Positions 41,148 to 50,330 of a DNA stretch of 64,000 bases are shown piece after piece. The notes beneath the pieces were generated by a model, which made no database searches, was not told where the DNA came from, and saw only the letters and a program-made list of their open reading frames with translations. The translations under genes and the position numbers were made by a program. This stretch comes from an uncultured Eubacteriaceae bacterium (GTDB lineage: Bacteria; Bacillota; Clostridia; Peptostreptococcales; Anaerovoracaceae), in contig CAIFEY010000001.1 in NCBI GenBank assembly GCA_903789635.1, positions 124,001 to 188,000 of the forward strand, written 5' to 3'. The number at the start of each line of letters is the position of its first letter. The first letter of the stretch is position 1.

Positions 41148-42125
41148 ATGGTTACATTAGAAATTGGAAAAAACGAAAAGCAGCAGCGCCTGGATAAATT
41201 CCTCCGGAAGTACCTGGACGCGGCGCCGCTCAGCGCGATCTACAAGATGATCCGCAAGGACGTGAAGGTCAACGGGAAGCGCCGGAAACAGGAGTACATC
41301 CTGGAGGAAGGCGACGTGCTGACCCTCTACGTGGCGGACGAGGAGCTCGAGAGGCTCAGGAAGCCGCGGAAGGCCGTGCAGGCGAAGAAGCAGTTCGGCG
41401 TCGCCTATGAGGACGAGGATCTGCTGATCGTCGTGAAGCCGAGCGGCCTGCTCACGCACGGAAACCGCGAGGAACACAGGAACCACCTGACCAACCAAGT
41501 CATTGACTACCTGATCCACAGCGGCGAGTACGACCCGAGGAGCGAGAAGACCTTTTCCCCGGCGCCGGTCAACCGTCTCGACAGGAACACGTCGGGGCTC
41601 GTGATTTTCTGCAAGAATTACACGGCCCTGCAGGATTTCAACGCGATCATCAAGGAACGCGGACGGGTGCATAAGAAGTACATCACGCTCGTTTCGGGTG
41701 TGATGCGGAAGCCTTTGTCCCTGATCGACCGGATGGAGAAGGACGAGGACAGGAACCGCGTGAGCATCGCGGATGAGGGCAAGGTCATGCACACCGAGGC
41801 CAGGCCGCTGTACTCGACGGACAGGTTCGGCGGATTTACGCTCGCGGAGGTCGAGATCGAGACGGGGCGGACCCATCAGATCCGTGTGCAGCTTGCGGCG
41901 GCGGGGCACCCTTTGGCGGGGGATCCGAAGTACGGCGATCCCGAGGTCAATCGGCAGGTCCGGAAGCGCTGGGGGCTGACGACGCAGTTTCTGCACGCGT
42001 GGTGCCTGGAGTTCGAGGACATGCCGGAGCAGTATGCGCGCCTGAACGGAAAGCGCGTGACGGCACCGCTCCCGCGTAAGCTGGATGCAGTATGCAGAGA
42101 CCTTTTCGGCAGTGTGAAGCTTTAG
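41148..42125 (+). CDS. RluA-family RNA pseudouridine synthase
   Basis: S4-like N-terminus; catalytic PVNRLDRNTSGLVIFCK; ETGRTHQIRVQLAAAGHPLAGDPKYGD. Confidence 0.93.
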   Translation: MVTLEIGKNEKQQRLDKFLRKYLDAAPLSAIYKMIRKDVKVNGKRRKQEYILEEGDVLTLYVADEELERLRKPRKAVQAKKQFGVAYEDEDLLIVVKPSGLLTHGNREEHRNHLTNQVIDYLIHSGEYDPRSEKTFSPAPVNRLDRNTSGLVIFCKNYTALQDFNAIIKERGRVHKKYITLVSGVMRKPLSLIDRMEKDEDRNRVSIADEGKVMHTEARPLYSTDRFGGFTLAEVEIETGRTHQIRVQLAAAGHPLAGDPKYGDPEVNRQVRKRWGLTTQFLHAWCLEFEDMPEQYARLNGKRVTAPLPRKLDAVCRDLFGSVKL

Positions 42126-42137
42126 AGAGGAAAGAAC

Positions 42138-42725
42138 ATGAGTGAGGATAACTTTAACGATCAGAAACAGGGGAGATCAGTGGGAAAAGCAGTTTTGTAT
42201 TGGGTGATCGAGATCGCCATTGCGGTAGCCATCGCGCTGCTGATCATCCAGGTGATCCGGCCGACCATCGTCAGGGAAACCTCGATGCTGCCGAATTTCC
42301 AGGACGGCAATTATCTCTTTGTCTACAGACTCGCATATAAGGGCGACAAGACGCCGCAGAAGGGCGACGTCATTATCTTCAAATCCAACCTTGAGGGCGA
42401 CAACGGAAAGCCGAAGATGCTGATCAAGCGCGTCATCGGCCTGCCGGGGGACAAGATCACGATCGAGAACAACGACGTCTGGATCAACGGCAAGGAGGAC
42501 ACGCAGTCGTACACGCACGACGGGGAGACGAACGGCACGATCATCAACTACACCGTGCCGAAAAACCACTACTTCTGCATGGGCGACAACCGGCTGGTCA
42601 GCATAGACAGCCGCTACGCGAGCGTCGGTGCGGTGCCGAAGAGCAAGATCGTCGGCAAGGTCGTGTTCCGCCTGTATCCGTTCAGCGAGATCGGCACGAT
42701 CAAGAACCCGTACCAGTCCAAGTAA
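42138..42725 (+). CDS. lepB: Signal peptidase I
   Basis: ETSMLPNFQDGNY (Ser), MLIKRVIGLPGD (Lys), FCMGDNRLVSIDSRYASVG. Confidence 0.93.
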   Translation: MSEDNFNDQKQGRSVGKAVLYWVIEIAIAVAIALLIIQVIRPTIVRETSMLPNFQDGNYLFVYRLAYKGDKTPQKGDVIIFKSNLEGDNGKPKMLIKRVIGLPGDKITIENNDVWINGKEDTQSYTHDGETNGTIINYTVPKNHYFCMGDNRLVSIDSRYASVGAVPKSKIVGKVVFRLYPFSEIGTIKNPYQSK

Positions 42726-42862
42726 TGCGGCCGCCCCGGGGCTTGTTCGGGACAAAATAAGAGGCGCAGGGCAATACCCGATCTGCCGCCGACCGGCGCT
42801 GAGCCGCAGAACGGCAGAACCGCAGAAACGGAAAACTCTCTTCCAGCAAAGGAGGAATGTCG

Positions 42863-43330
42863 ATGAAGAATAAAGACGACGGCTACAAGCTGGCCGCGAA
42901 TAATAAGAAGGCGCGCCACGATTATTTTATCGAGGAGACGTACGAGGCCGGAATCGTGCTGACGGGCACGGAGATCAAGTCCGTCCGCGAGGGAAAGGTC
43001 AGCATCAAGGAGAGCTTTGCGCGCGTGGACAACGGCGAGGTCTGGCTGTACGGCATGAACATCAGCCCGTACAAGCAGGGAAACCGATTTAACGTCGATC
43101 CGCTCCGCCCGAGAAAACTCCTCCTGCATAAGAAGGAGATCCGGAAGCTGATCGGCTATGTCACGCAGCAGGGACTGACCCTGGTGCCGCTGAAGATGTA
43201 CATCAACCGCAAGGGCCTGGCCAAGGTCGAGCTCGCCGTCGCGCGAGGCAAGAAGAACTACGACAAGCGCGACACCATGGCCAAGCGCGACGCCGAGCGC
43301 AAGATGGACCGGGCGGTGAAGAACTGGTAA
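42863..43330 (+). CDS. smpB: SsrA-binding protein
   Basis: [42 protein letters not shown]. Confidence 0.96.
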   Translation: MKNKDDGYKLAANNKKARHDYFIEETYEAGIVLTGTEIKSVREGKVSIKESFARVDNGEVWLYGMNISPYKQGNRFNVDPLRPRKLLLHKKEIRKLIGYVTQQGLTLVPLKMYINRKGLAKVELAVARGKKNYDKRDTMAKRDAERKMDRAVKNW

Positions 43331-43349
43331 TCGGTTGACTTGGGAAGGG

Positions 43350-43455
43350 CGCGGCCGCGGCATTTACGTCAAAGTACACCTTCAATTTATACTTAAAAGC
43401 AAAATATCAATAACGGTAATTTAGCTCTGACCTTGGATGGTCGGAGCTTTTTTTT
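43350..43455 (+). other. tmRNA-like relict ending in an intrinsic terminator
   Basis: Shares CACCTTnAATTTAnAC and AATTTAGCTCTG with active ssrA (47787-47832); hairpin AGCTctGACCttggatGGTCggAGCTTTTTTTT has tmRNA tag-stop-helix layout. Confidence 0.6.
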
Positions 43456-43710
43456 GTACAATACAGACAATAAATTACCGGGTTGATGGGGATAATAGCG
43501 CCTGCATACGGGATGGAAAACCCATTCTGCATTGGAAACAGTGGGGTTCAAGTAAATGTTTGAATTGCAACGAATCGTGATTATAAAACAATCCGAAGTG
43601 ACGCCATACTCGTATTGAAATTTGCAATTTCTGCATACCGATCTGCTAGTGTATGATCATAGGAATGGTAGGCGTGAAGGATATGTGAAGGAATAGGAAA
43701 GAAGGCGTGT

Positions 43711-44256
43711 ATGAAACATCTTTTAGTGCTGTCACATTGCATCCTCAATCATGCAGCTAAGGTGGAGCAGGATGAATCGGAACTGCAGGATGAGTACAGG
43801 GTACGCGCGGAACTTCTTCGGTTGATTCTGGAGAAGGATGTCCAAATGATACAGCTGCCCTGTCCGGAATTCCTGATGTATGGTTCTCAGCGCTGGGGTC
43901 ATGTAAGGAATCAGTTCGAGCATCCATACTACATTGCGCAGTGCAGGAAATTACTTGAGACAACGCTGCTTCAGCTGGAAGAGTATTCACAGCATCCGGA
44001 AAGCTTTCACCTGATGGGAATCGTTTCCGTCGAGGGGAGTCCAAACTGCGGATATCGCCTTACCTGCGTGGGAAGCAAGTGGAAGGGCGAAATCGGAGAA
44101 GATCCCAAGCATGTTGAAGAGATTCAGCATTCACTTCGAATGGTTGATGAACCGGGCGTCTACATGAAGCTGCTGGAGAATGAACTGAATGAGCGTCAGC
44201 TGTCAATTCCGATTATTACGATGGATGAGGCGGTTCAGGCTGTGAAACTGCTCTAG
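43711..44256 (+). CDS. TudS-related putative desulfidase (DUF523-like, CD3072-type)
   Basis: LLVLSHCILNHAAKV, QLPCPEFLMYGSQRWG, EGSPNCGYRL: three cysteines in TudS-like positions. Confidence 0.75.
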   Translation: MKHLLVLSHCILNHAAKVEQDESELQDEYRVRAELLRLILEKDVQMIQLPCPEFLMYGSQRWGHVRNQFEHPYYIAQCRKLLETTLLQLEEYSQHPESFHLMGIVSVEGSPNCGYRLTCVGSKWKGEIGEDPKHVEEIQHSLRMVDEPGVYMKLLENELNERQLSIPIITMDEAVQAVKLL

Positions 44257-44301
44257 CACAGGAATTATAGAATTTTATGGTAAGAGAGTAAGGAGATTAC
44301 A

Positions 44302-44874
44302 ATGAAGAAGAACAGAAACGCTTATGTATTGGCATTTTGCGGCGTGTCGGTCGCAATGAATATCGTGCTGGGTATTATTACTTCGGCACTGGGAATTCCG
44401 CTGTATCTTGATACGCTGGGCACGGTGCTGACCGCGGCGATCTTAGGACCGGTTCCGGGTATTCTGGTAGGCTGCCTGAGCAACGTGATCACCGGACTGA
44501 TTTACAGCGTGTCGGACATCCCGTTCTGCCTGGTGAATATGGCAGTAGGTCTGATTGTAGGTCTGGTTGCCAAGAAGTGGAACTTCGGAATCATCCCGGC
44601 AATCATTACGGGTCTTGCCCTGAGTATTATCTGCCCGGCAATCGGTACGCCGATTGGCATCTATGTTTACGGGGGAATGAACGGATCCGTTTCCGACGTG
44701 CTGGTTGCATCGCTGGTTCAGGGTGGAAAGACCATCTTCCAGGCATCTTTCCTGAGAAACATCGCATCGAACCTGATCGATAAGATCGGTACCTGCGTTA
44801 TCGCCGCTTTACTGATCAAGGCAATGCCGATGAGATTCCTGGACAACTTCAAGAAGGAGAAGAAGACTGCTTAA
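44302..44874 (+). CDS. ECF transporter substrate-binding (S) component, CD3073-type
   Basis: Six-TM S-component pattern; GIPLYLDTLGTVLTAAILGPVPGILVGCLSNVITGL. Confidence 0.8.
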   Translation: MKKNRNAYVLAFCGVSVAMNIVLGIITSALGIPLYLDTLGTVLTAAILGPVPGILVGCLSNVITGLIYSVSDIPFCLVNMAVGLIVGLVAKKWNFGIIPAIITGLALSIICPAIGTPIGIYVYGGMNGSVSDVLVASLVQGGKTIFQASFLRNIASNLIDKIGTCVIAALLIKAMPMRFLDNFKKEKKTA

Positions 44875-44915
44875 TTGAATTCCATTTTACTTAAATTGCA
44901 GAGATAGGCAAGGCT

Positions 44916-45791
44916 ATGATTAAAATCGACAACATTGTACATAAGTACACAGTGTGGGACGATGAGAATACAAAGAACGAAAAAGTAGTGCTGGACGGAA
45001 TATCCCTGGATATTCCGTCTAGTACGTTTATGGCCATTTTAGGGCCGAACGGCTCAGGAAAGTCTACACTGGCAAAGCATCTCAATGTCCTGCTTCTGCC
45101 GGACGAGGGCACCGTTTGGATTGACGGGATAAACACGGCAGACGTTGATAAACTATGGGACATCCGTTCCCAGGTTGGAATGGTATTTCAGAATCCGGAC
45201 AATCAAATCATCGGAACGAGCGTTGAAGAGGATGTTGCGTTCGGTCCGGAGAATAAGAATATGGAATCCTCAAAGATACGAACATTGGTCGAATCCTGCC
45301 TGAAGAGGGTTGGCCTTTGGCAAAAGAGAAAAGAATCTCCGACAAGGCTGTCCGGTGGACAGAAACAGCGGCTGGGAACGGCTGATGCATTGGCCGGTGT
45401 GCCAAAGTGCATCGTTATGGATGAACCGACTGCGATGCTGGACCCGGAAGCACGGAAGGAAGTTATCCGCCTGATTCATGACCTGAACAAGAACGAGGGG
45501 ATCACCATCGTGTTGATCACGCACCATACGGACGAAGTGGCGGACGCTGATCAAATTGTTCTGATGAAAGAAGGACACATCATCGGAAAAGGAACGCCGA
45601 TGGAAATCTTCTCGAATAAGGAACTGCTTCGTGCCGCGAAGATGGATATTCCGCCAAGGGTAGAGCTTGGGGATAAACTTCGAGAAGCCGGGATACCTGT
45701 CCCGGAATCCATTCTTACGGAAGAAAAGATGAAGAGCGAGATTCTGCGGCTGTACAATGAAACGAAGGGGAAAGGAGAAGCTACATGCTGA
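44916..45791 (+). CDS. ecfA1: ECF transporter ATPase EcfA1
   Basis: LGPNGSGKSTLAKHLNVLLLPDEGTVWIDG; VGMVFQNPDNQI; RLSGGQKQRLGTADALA. Confidence 0.88.
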   Translation: MIKIDNIVHKYTVWDDENTKNEKVVLDGISLDIPSSTFMAILGPNGSGKSTLAKHLNVLLLPDEGTVWIDGINTADVDKLWDIRSQVGMVFQNPDNQIIGTSVEEDVAFGPENKNMESSKIRTLVESCLKRVGLWQKRKESPTRLSGGQKQRLGTADALAGVPKCIVMDEPTAMLDPEARKEVIRLIHDLNKNEGITIVLITHHTDEVADADQIVLMKEGHIIGKGTPMEIFSNKELLRAAKMDIPPRVELGDKLREAGIPVPESILTEEKMKSEILRLYNETKGKGEATC

Positions 45792-46642
45792 AGGGTGAAA
45801 ATATTTCCTTTTCTTACAATCAGGCTGGTGCTGAAGAAAAAGCCGTGCTGAAAAACATCTCTTTCGAGATTCGGGAAGGCGACTTCATTGGTCTGATTGG
45901 ATCCTCGGGCTCGGGCAAGACCACATTCGTAAAACACCTGAATGGTCTTCTCAAGGCGACGTCCGGCACCATCACCTATAACGGGCAGAATATCTATGAA
46001 AAAGGATATAAGCTCTCCAATCTCAGAAAAGAAGTGGGACTGGTCTTCCAGTATCCGGAGCATCAGCTTTTCGGAAGCACGGTTCTGAAGGATACAATGT
46101 ATGGACCCAGGAATCTGGGAATGACGGATGAGGAAGCAGAAGAAAGTGCGAAGAGCAGCTTGAAACTGGTGGGTGTCGATGAGTCGTACTATTACGCCAG
46201 TCCAATGGAATTATCCGGTGGGCAGAAACGCTGCGTCGCGATTGCCGGCGTATTGGCCATGAAGCCGAAGATACTTGTCCTTGATGAGCCGGCGGCAGGT
46301 CTGGATCCTGAGACGAAGTTTATGATCTTTGACCTGATCCGACGCATTCAAACAGAGCGGAATATCGCAATCGTTCTGGTGTCTCATCATATGGAAGATG
46401 TGGCGCAGTTCGCGAATCGTGTCTGGGTTCTGCATGACGGAACACTGAAGATGGACGATACGCCGGCCAATGTGTTTGCGAAAGTGGACCAATTAGATGA
46501 GATGGGAATCGGTGTCCCACAGATTACGCAGTTGACATACGAGCTGATGAAAAGCGGTATGCCGCTTCCGCATGCTGCGATTTCTGTGGATGAAGCAGCG
46601 AAGATGCTGACTCATCTGCTGCGGAAGGGGGCGAATGCATGA
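45785..46642 (+). CDS. ecfA2: ECF transporter ATPase EcfA2
   Basis: IGSSGSGKTTFVKHLNGLLKATSGTI; VGLVFQYPEHQLF; ELSGGQKRCVAIAGVLA. Confidence 0.88.
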   Translation: MLKGENISFSYNQAGAEEKAVLKNISFEIREGDFIGLIGSSGSGKTTFVKHLNGLLKATSGTITYNGQNIYEKGYKLSNLRKEVGLVFQYPEHQLFGSTVLKDTMYGPRNLGMTDEEAEESAKSSLKLVGVDESYYYASPMELSGGQKRCVAIAGVLAMKPKILVLDEPAAGLDPETKFMIFDLIRRIQTERNIAIVLVSHHMEDVAQFANRVWVLHDGTLKMDDTPANVFAKVDQLDEMGIGVPQITQLTYELMKSGMPLPHAAISVDEAAKMLTHLLRKGANA

Positions 46643-47439
46643 TACGCGATATTACCATTGGACAGTATTACGATGTGCCGTCCGTAATTCATCGACTGGA
46701 TCCGAGAGTCAAGCTGATGGGTGTGCTGATCTATATCGTTGCGCTGTTTCTCATTCGCAATCCGGTGCTCTACATCGTCCCGCTGGTCGTTACGATTGTG
46801 CTCTATGCGGCAGCTAAGGTGCCGGCATCCTATTTCTTCAAGGGACTCAGGGGAATTATCCTGCTTCTGTTATTCACATTCGTTTTTCGAATGCTGTATA
46901 CGCCGGGTGATGTGATTGCTTCGTTCTGGATTTTCAATATTACAAGCCAGGGCGTTGTCAAAGCAATCCAAATGACGGCAAGAATTGCGCTGATGATTAC
47001 CGGAGCGGCATTGATCTCGTATACGTCTACGCCTAAAGCGCTGGCGGACGGGTTGGAAAAGGCCTTCTCCTGCTTTCAGCGAATTGGGATTCCGGTGCAC
47101 GATATGGCGATCATCGTGATGATTGCTTTCCGCTTCATCCCGATCATGTTTGAAGAGTTGAATTTATTGATGGATGCCCAGGCGGCCCGTGGAGCCAAAT
47201 TTTCAGAAGGGAACATTCTGCAGAAATGCAAGGGCGTGATTACGCTGCTGCTTCCTCTGTTCATGATGAGTGTCAACCGCTCCTCCGATTTAGCAATGGC
47301 CATGGAAGCCCGGGGATACTCCGGAAGCCACGAAGTCTCCAGGATGTACCCGCTTCGGTATCGAACGGCGGATTATGTCTCGTACGTGCTGCTGGCGTTG
47401 TATCTGGCGGCGTTTATCTTCATAAGGGTTTTTCTGTAA
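46639..47439 (+). CDS. ecfT: ECF transporter transmembrane component EcfT
   Basis: SVIHRLDPRVKLMGVLIYI; coupling-helix motif AMEARGYSG. Confidence 0.9.
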   Translation: MIRDITIGQYYDVPSVIHRLDPRVKLMGVLIYIVALFLIRNPVLYIVPLVVTIVLYAAAKVPASYFFKGLRGIILLLLFTFVFRMLYTPGDVIASFWIFNITSQGVVKAIQMTARIALMITGAALISYTSTPKALADGLEKAFSCFQRIGIPVHDMAIIVMIAFRFIPIMFEELNLLMDAQAARGAKFSEGNILQKCKGVITLLLPLFMMSVNRSSDLAMAMEARGYSGSHEVSRMYPLRYRTADYVSYVLLALYLAAFIFIRVFL

Positions 47440-47710
47440 GGAATAATAAATCCGCAGTGGCGGCTATATCGCTGTCACGCTGAGAATACTTCTCAAATTG
47501 ACAAACGGAAAAGAATGGAGTAGAATAGCGATGGTTAGAGATATCTAATTAACGACTTTGATACATTATTTTAGTTGTCTGTGTATGAGGTTAGATTAAC
47601 TCTAACACCTGCCGCGCGGCCTTTATTAAGGGTTTACCCGCCTTGTTTTTCGTGTATAATAATAGTACAAGCGAGAAGTATGATGCCGGATCCGTCCGGC
47701 ATCACACCGT

Positions 47711-48071
47711 GGGGATGTAAAGGTTTCGACGGGGGTATAGAAACTTCATAAGCGGGCCGCAGTCGCCAAGTCTGCGTTAAAAATGGCACCTTAAATTTAA
47801 ACGCTAAAAATAATAATAGCAATTTAGCTCTGGCTGCTTAGTTACAGCCTTAAGCTTGTCATCTCCGGTTCACCTGCAGGTCGGAATCATGGCATCAAAT
47901 TATGCAGGAAAACTTATCCGAATCTCCCCGATCGGATAGGGACTTAGGGGATAGCGAAATCGCCAGTCTGCTGACGGACGGACGACGGGGCGAATCATAA
48001 TCCATCAGCTGCGCCCGGAGAAAGTGAGGCGGAAATGTTTTCGGACAGGAGTTCGATTCTCCTCATCTCCA
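47711..48071 (+). ncRNA. ssrA: Transfer-messenger RNA; tag peptide AKNNNSNLALAA
   Basis: 5' GGGGATGTAAAGGTTTCGACGGGGG; tag ORF 47803-47841 GCT AAA AAT AAT AAT AGC AAT TTA GCT CTG GCT GCT TAG; 3' GGAGTTCGATTCTCCTCATCTCCA. Confidence 0.97.
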
Positions 48072-48073
48072 TT

Positions 48074-48112
48074 CACGAAAAAAAAGGACCTGAAAGGTCC
48101 TTTTTTTCGTGG
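48074..48112 (+). terminator. Intrinsic terminator of ssrA
   Basis: CACGAAAAAAAAGGACCTgaAAGGTCCTTTTTTTCGTG. Confidence 0.88.
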
Positions 48113-48120
48113 AATAACGC

Positions 48121-48505
48121 GATGAGGAGAGTCGAACTCCGAGAGGCACGAACGTCGTGAGACCGTCCAGTGGACGGTCGAACAGAGAGTGCGCCGAGCG
48201 ACTGAACGGGGAGAGAGGCGTGCCGGGGAAGGGGCCCCGGCGGACTCTCCTCATGTCCGGCGGGGTCCGAGGGGGTCCTTTTTTCGTGGAGGAGAATCGA
48301 ACTCCGAGAGGCACGAACGTCGTGAGACCGTCCAGTGGACGGTCGAACAGAGAGTGCGCCGAGCGACCGAAGGGGGAGCGAGGCGTGCCGGGGAAGGGGC
48401 CCCGGCGGACTCTCCTCATCTCCGGCGGACCCGAGGGGGGTCCTTTTTTCGTGGAGGAGAGTCGAACTCCGAGAGGCACGAGCGTCGTGAGACCGTCCGG
48501 CGATG
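48121..48505 (+). repeat. Tandem 165-bp structured repeat (2 full copies plus partial third)
   Basis: TCGAACTCCGAGAGGCACG recurs at 48132, 48297 and 48462 (period 165); full units contain GAGGAGARTC/GACTCTCCTC outer arms, GACCGTCCAgTGGACGGTC hairpin and a GGTCC-T6 terminator. Confidence 0.92.
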
Positions 48506-49256
48506 GCGCACGGGGGCCTGAAATTTGGGAAAAACCACCGTTAGAAGTCTATTTTCCCACTCGCCTCTGGAAATTTAGGAAAATGACACCTATATGGCTC
48601 AAATTCCCAAGTCACCTGCAGTGGGAGGGTAGATATTATACCCTATAGGGGTATACGCGGGACGATGATCATCGATGAGCGAGGGGAACACCGCCGCTGC
48701 CGCTGGAAAATGGACGACAACACGACGATGTTTTGTGGCGGATTATGCAGTCTGTCCAGAATGACGGCGGTGGTGCAGTCAATGACGGCGGGCGCACTGG
48801 TCAAAACGATGATCGTACTCTGCCCGCGGTGACGGAGGCGCCCGCCGACCTCCCCGGAATTTGGGAATATCGGATTTTCGGCGCCGTTTTCCCTAACTTT
48901 TTTTGACGAGTTGGGAAACTGGCAAGGAATGGGCCGAATTCCTAACGCTGGCGCGCCATACCCCGCCGAGGCTGGCGGTGTGAGCGTAATCGTGCGATCG
49001 TTACAGCAAGAAAATGGTGGATATTATATTACCATCTTCCTCCGCCAAAGTTCCGCAGCAGTGTTGTCAATTCACTGCTGCACCGTCAGTGCTTGTCCCA
49101 GTATTGCCACGCCGCCCTAATGTACCAGCTTGATCAAGGCAGAGACGAGTGCGCCGATGTGATTGATGAATCCTGCGAATTCTGATAAAATTAACAAAAT
49201 AATAAGTTCGTGTTATTGATCGCTCTGCTGAATAAACAGGATGAGAAGGGATGGCC

Positions 49257-50054
49257 ATGAAAGAGTATTATTCTATCGGAGAAACAGCAAAACTGCTGGG
49301 TGTATCCACGCAGACCCTGCGGTATTACGACCGGAAAAACATTCTTAAACCCATATATACCAATGAACAGACTGGATATCGTTACTATTCCTACACGCAG
49401 TTCCATGTCATTGACCGCATCAAGTACATGCAGGGACTGGGGCTCTCCCTGGAAGAAATCGGGCCGATTATTCATGAGGGCACCATCGATCATCTGCTCC
49501 CGCTGCTCTCGGCGAGGAAAGAGGCGCTGCTGGATCAGATTAATCAGACGGTCGAGCAGATCAAGGATATTGATTGGTATATCAACTATTTTACGTTCAG
49601 CGGCCAGGGTGACAAAGGTTCGGACTATTACCGCGTTCATCTTCCGGAGCGCTATGTGCTGGAAGTCCCATGTGACCCGGATGAACCGCTCAGCGACATG
49701 GAGATCCGGCTGGCTGAAAAAAAGGGAAGTCCCCTCTGCAGTGACCTTACTTTCCGCCGCCAGTACGGCTACCGCGTACACATGGAGGACCTCGTCCAGC
49801 AGAAGTTCCGCCCGAGCAGCTATTTTATTCTCATCAAGTCCATGCCGGACTTTGTCAGCCGGGACATTCGGGTAATTCCGGAGGGGGACTTTGTCTGTTT
49901 CCGCACGCCTATCCTGAGGGAATGCTGGAACGTCGACCGCCTTACGACGTATTTCACGGGGCTTTCGCATCGTGACACTATTCTGGCCCTGGAATTTGAA
50001 GACAATCTGGTTGACTGGTCCGACGCCATGTACGAGGTGCAGATCATGATCTGA
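49257..50054 (+). CDS. MerR family transcriptional regulator with GyrI/BmrR-like effector domain
   Basis: YYSIGETAKLLGVSTQTLRYYDRKNILKPIYTNEQTGYRYYSYTQFHVIDRIKYMQGLGLSLEEI. Confidence 0.9.
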   Translation: MKEYYSIGETAKLLGVSTQTLRYYDRKNILKPIYTNEQTGYRYYSYTQFHVIDRIKYMQGLGLSLEEIGPIIHEGTIDHLLPLLSARKEALLDQINQTVEQIKDIDWYINYFTFSGQGDKGSDYYRVHLPERYVLEVPCDPDEPLSDMEIRLAEKKGSPLCSDLTFRRQYGYRVHMEDLVQQKFRPSSYFILIKSMPDFVSRDIRVIPEGDFVCFRTPILRECWNVDRLTTYFTGLSHRDTILALEFEDNLVDWSDAMYEVQIMI

Positions 50055-50330
50055 TCCCGCGAACGGAGCTGCGATCGGAAGGCAGCACCTTGCTCCGGGT
50101 ATAAGGTTCTTGCTTTCTCATTTGTTAGTTTTTTGGCAATTGATTTTCGCATGTATGACAAAATATACTTTTTCACTTGTATTTTATTAGATACGAGGTT
50201 CTTTTGATGCAAAAATTCGCAGTGCAATACCTATTGACATTATTTTAACTATAAGATGTATGCTGGTATTAAGAAAAAAACGGTTCGAGCTGTAATTGTT
50301 TTAATAGTTTTAATTATGGAAGGGAGAAGT

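Noticed and set aside
48063-48479. 138-aa minus-strand and 163/110-aa plus-strand ORFs in the 165-bp repeats
   Set aside because: Open frames result from a repeat length divisible by three; proteins are low-complexity with no RBS, while the DNA shows RNA-type structure and terminators.
48121-48505. CRISPR array
   Set aside because: 165-bp near-identical units without unique spacers and no cas genes nearby.
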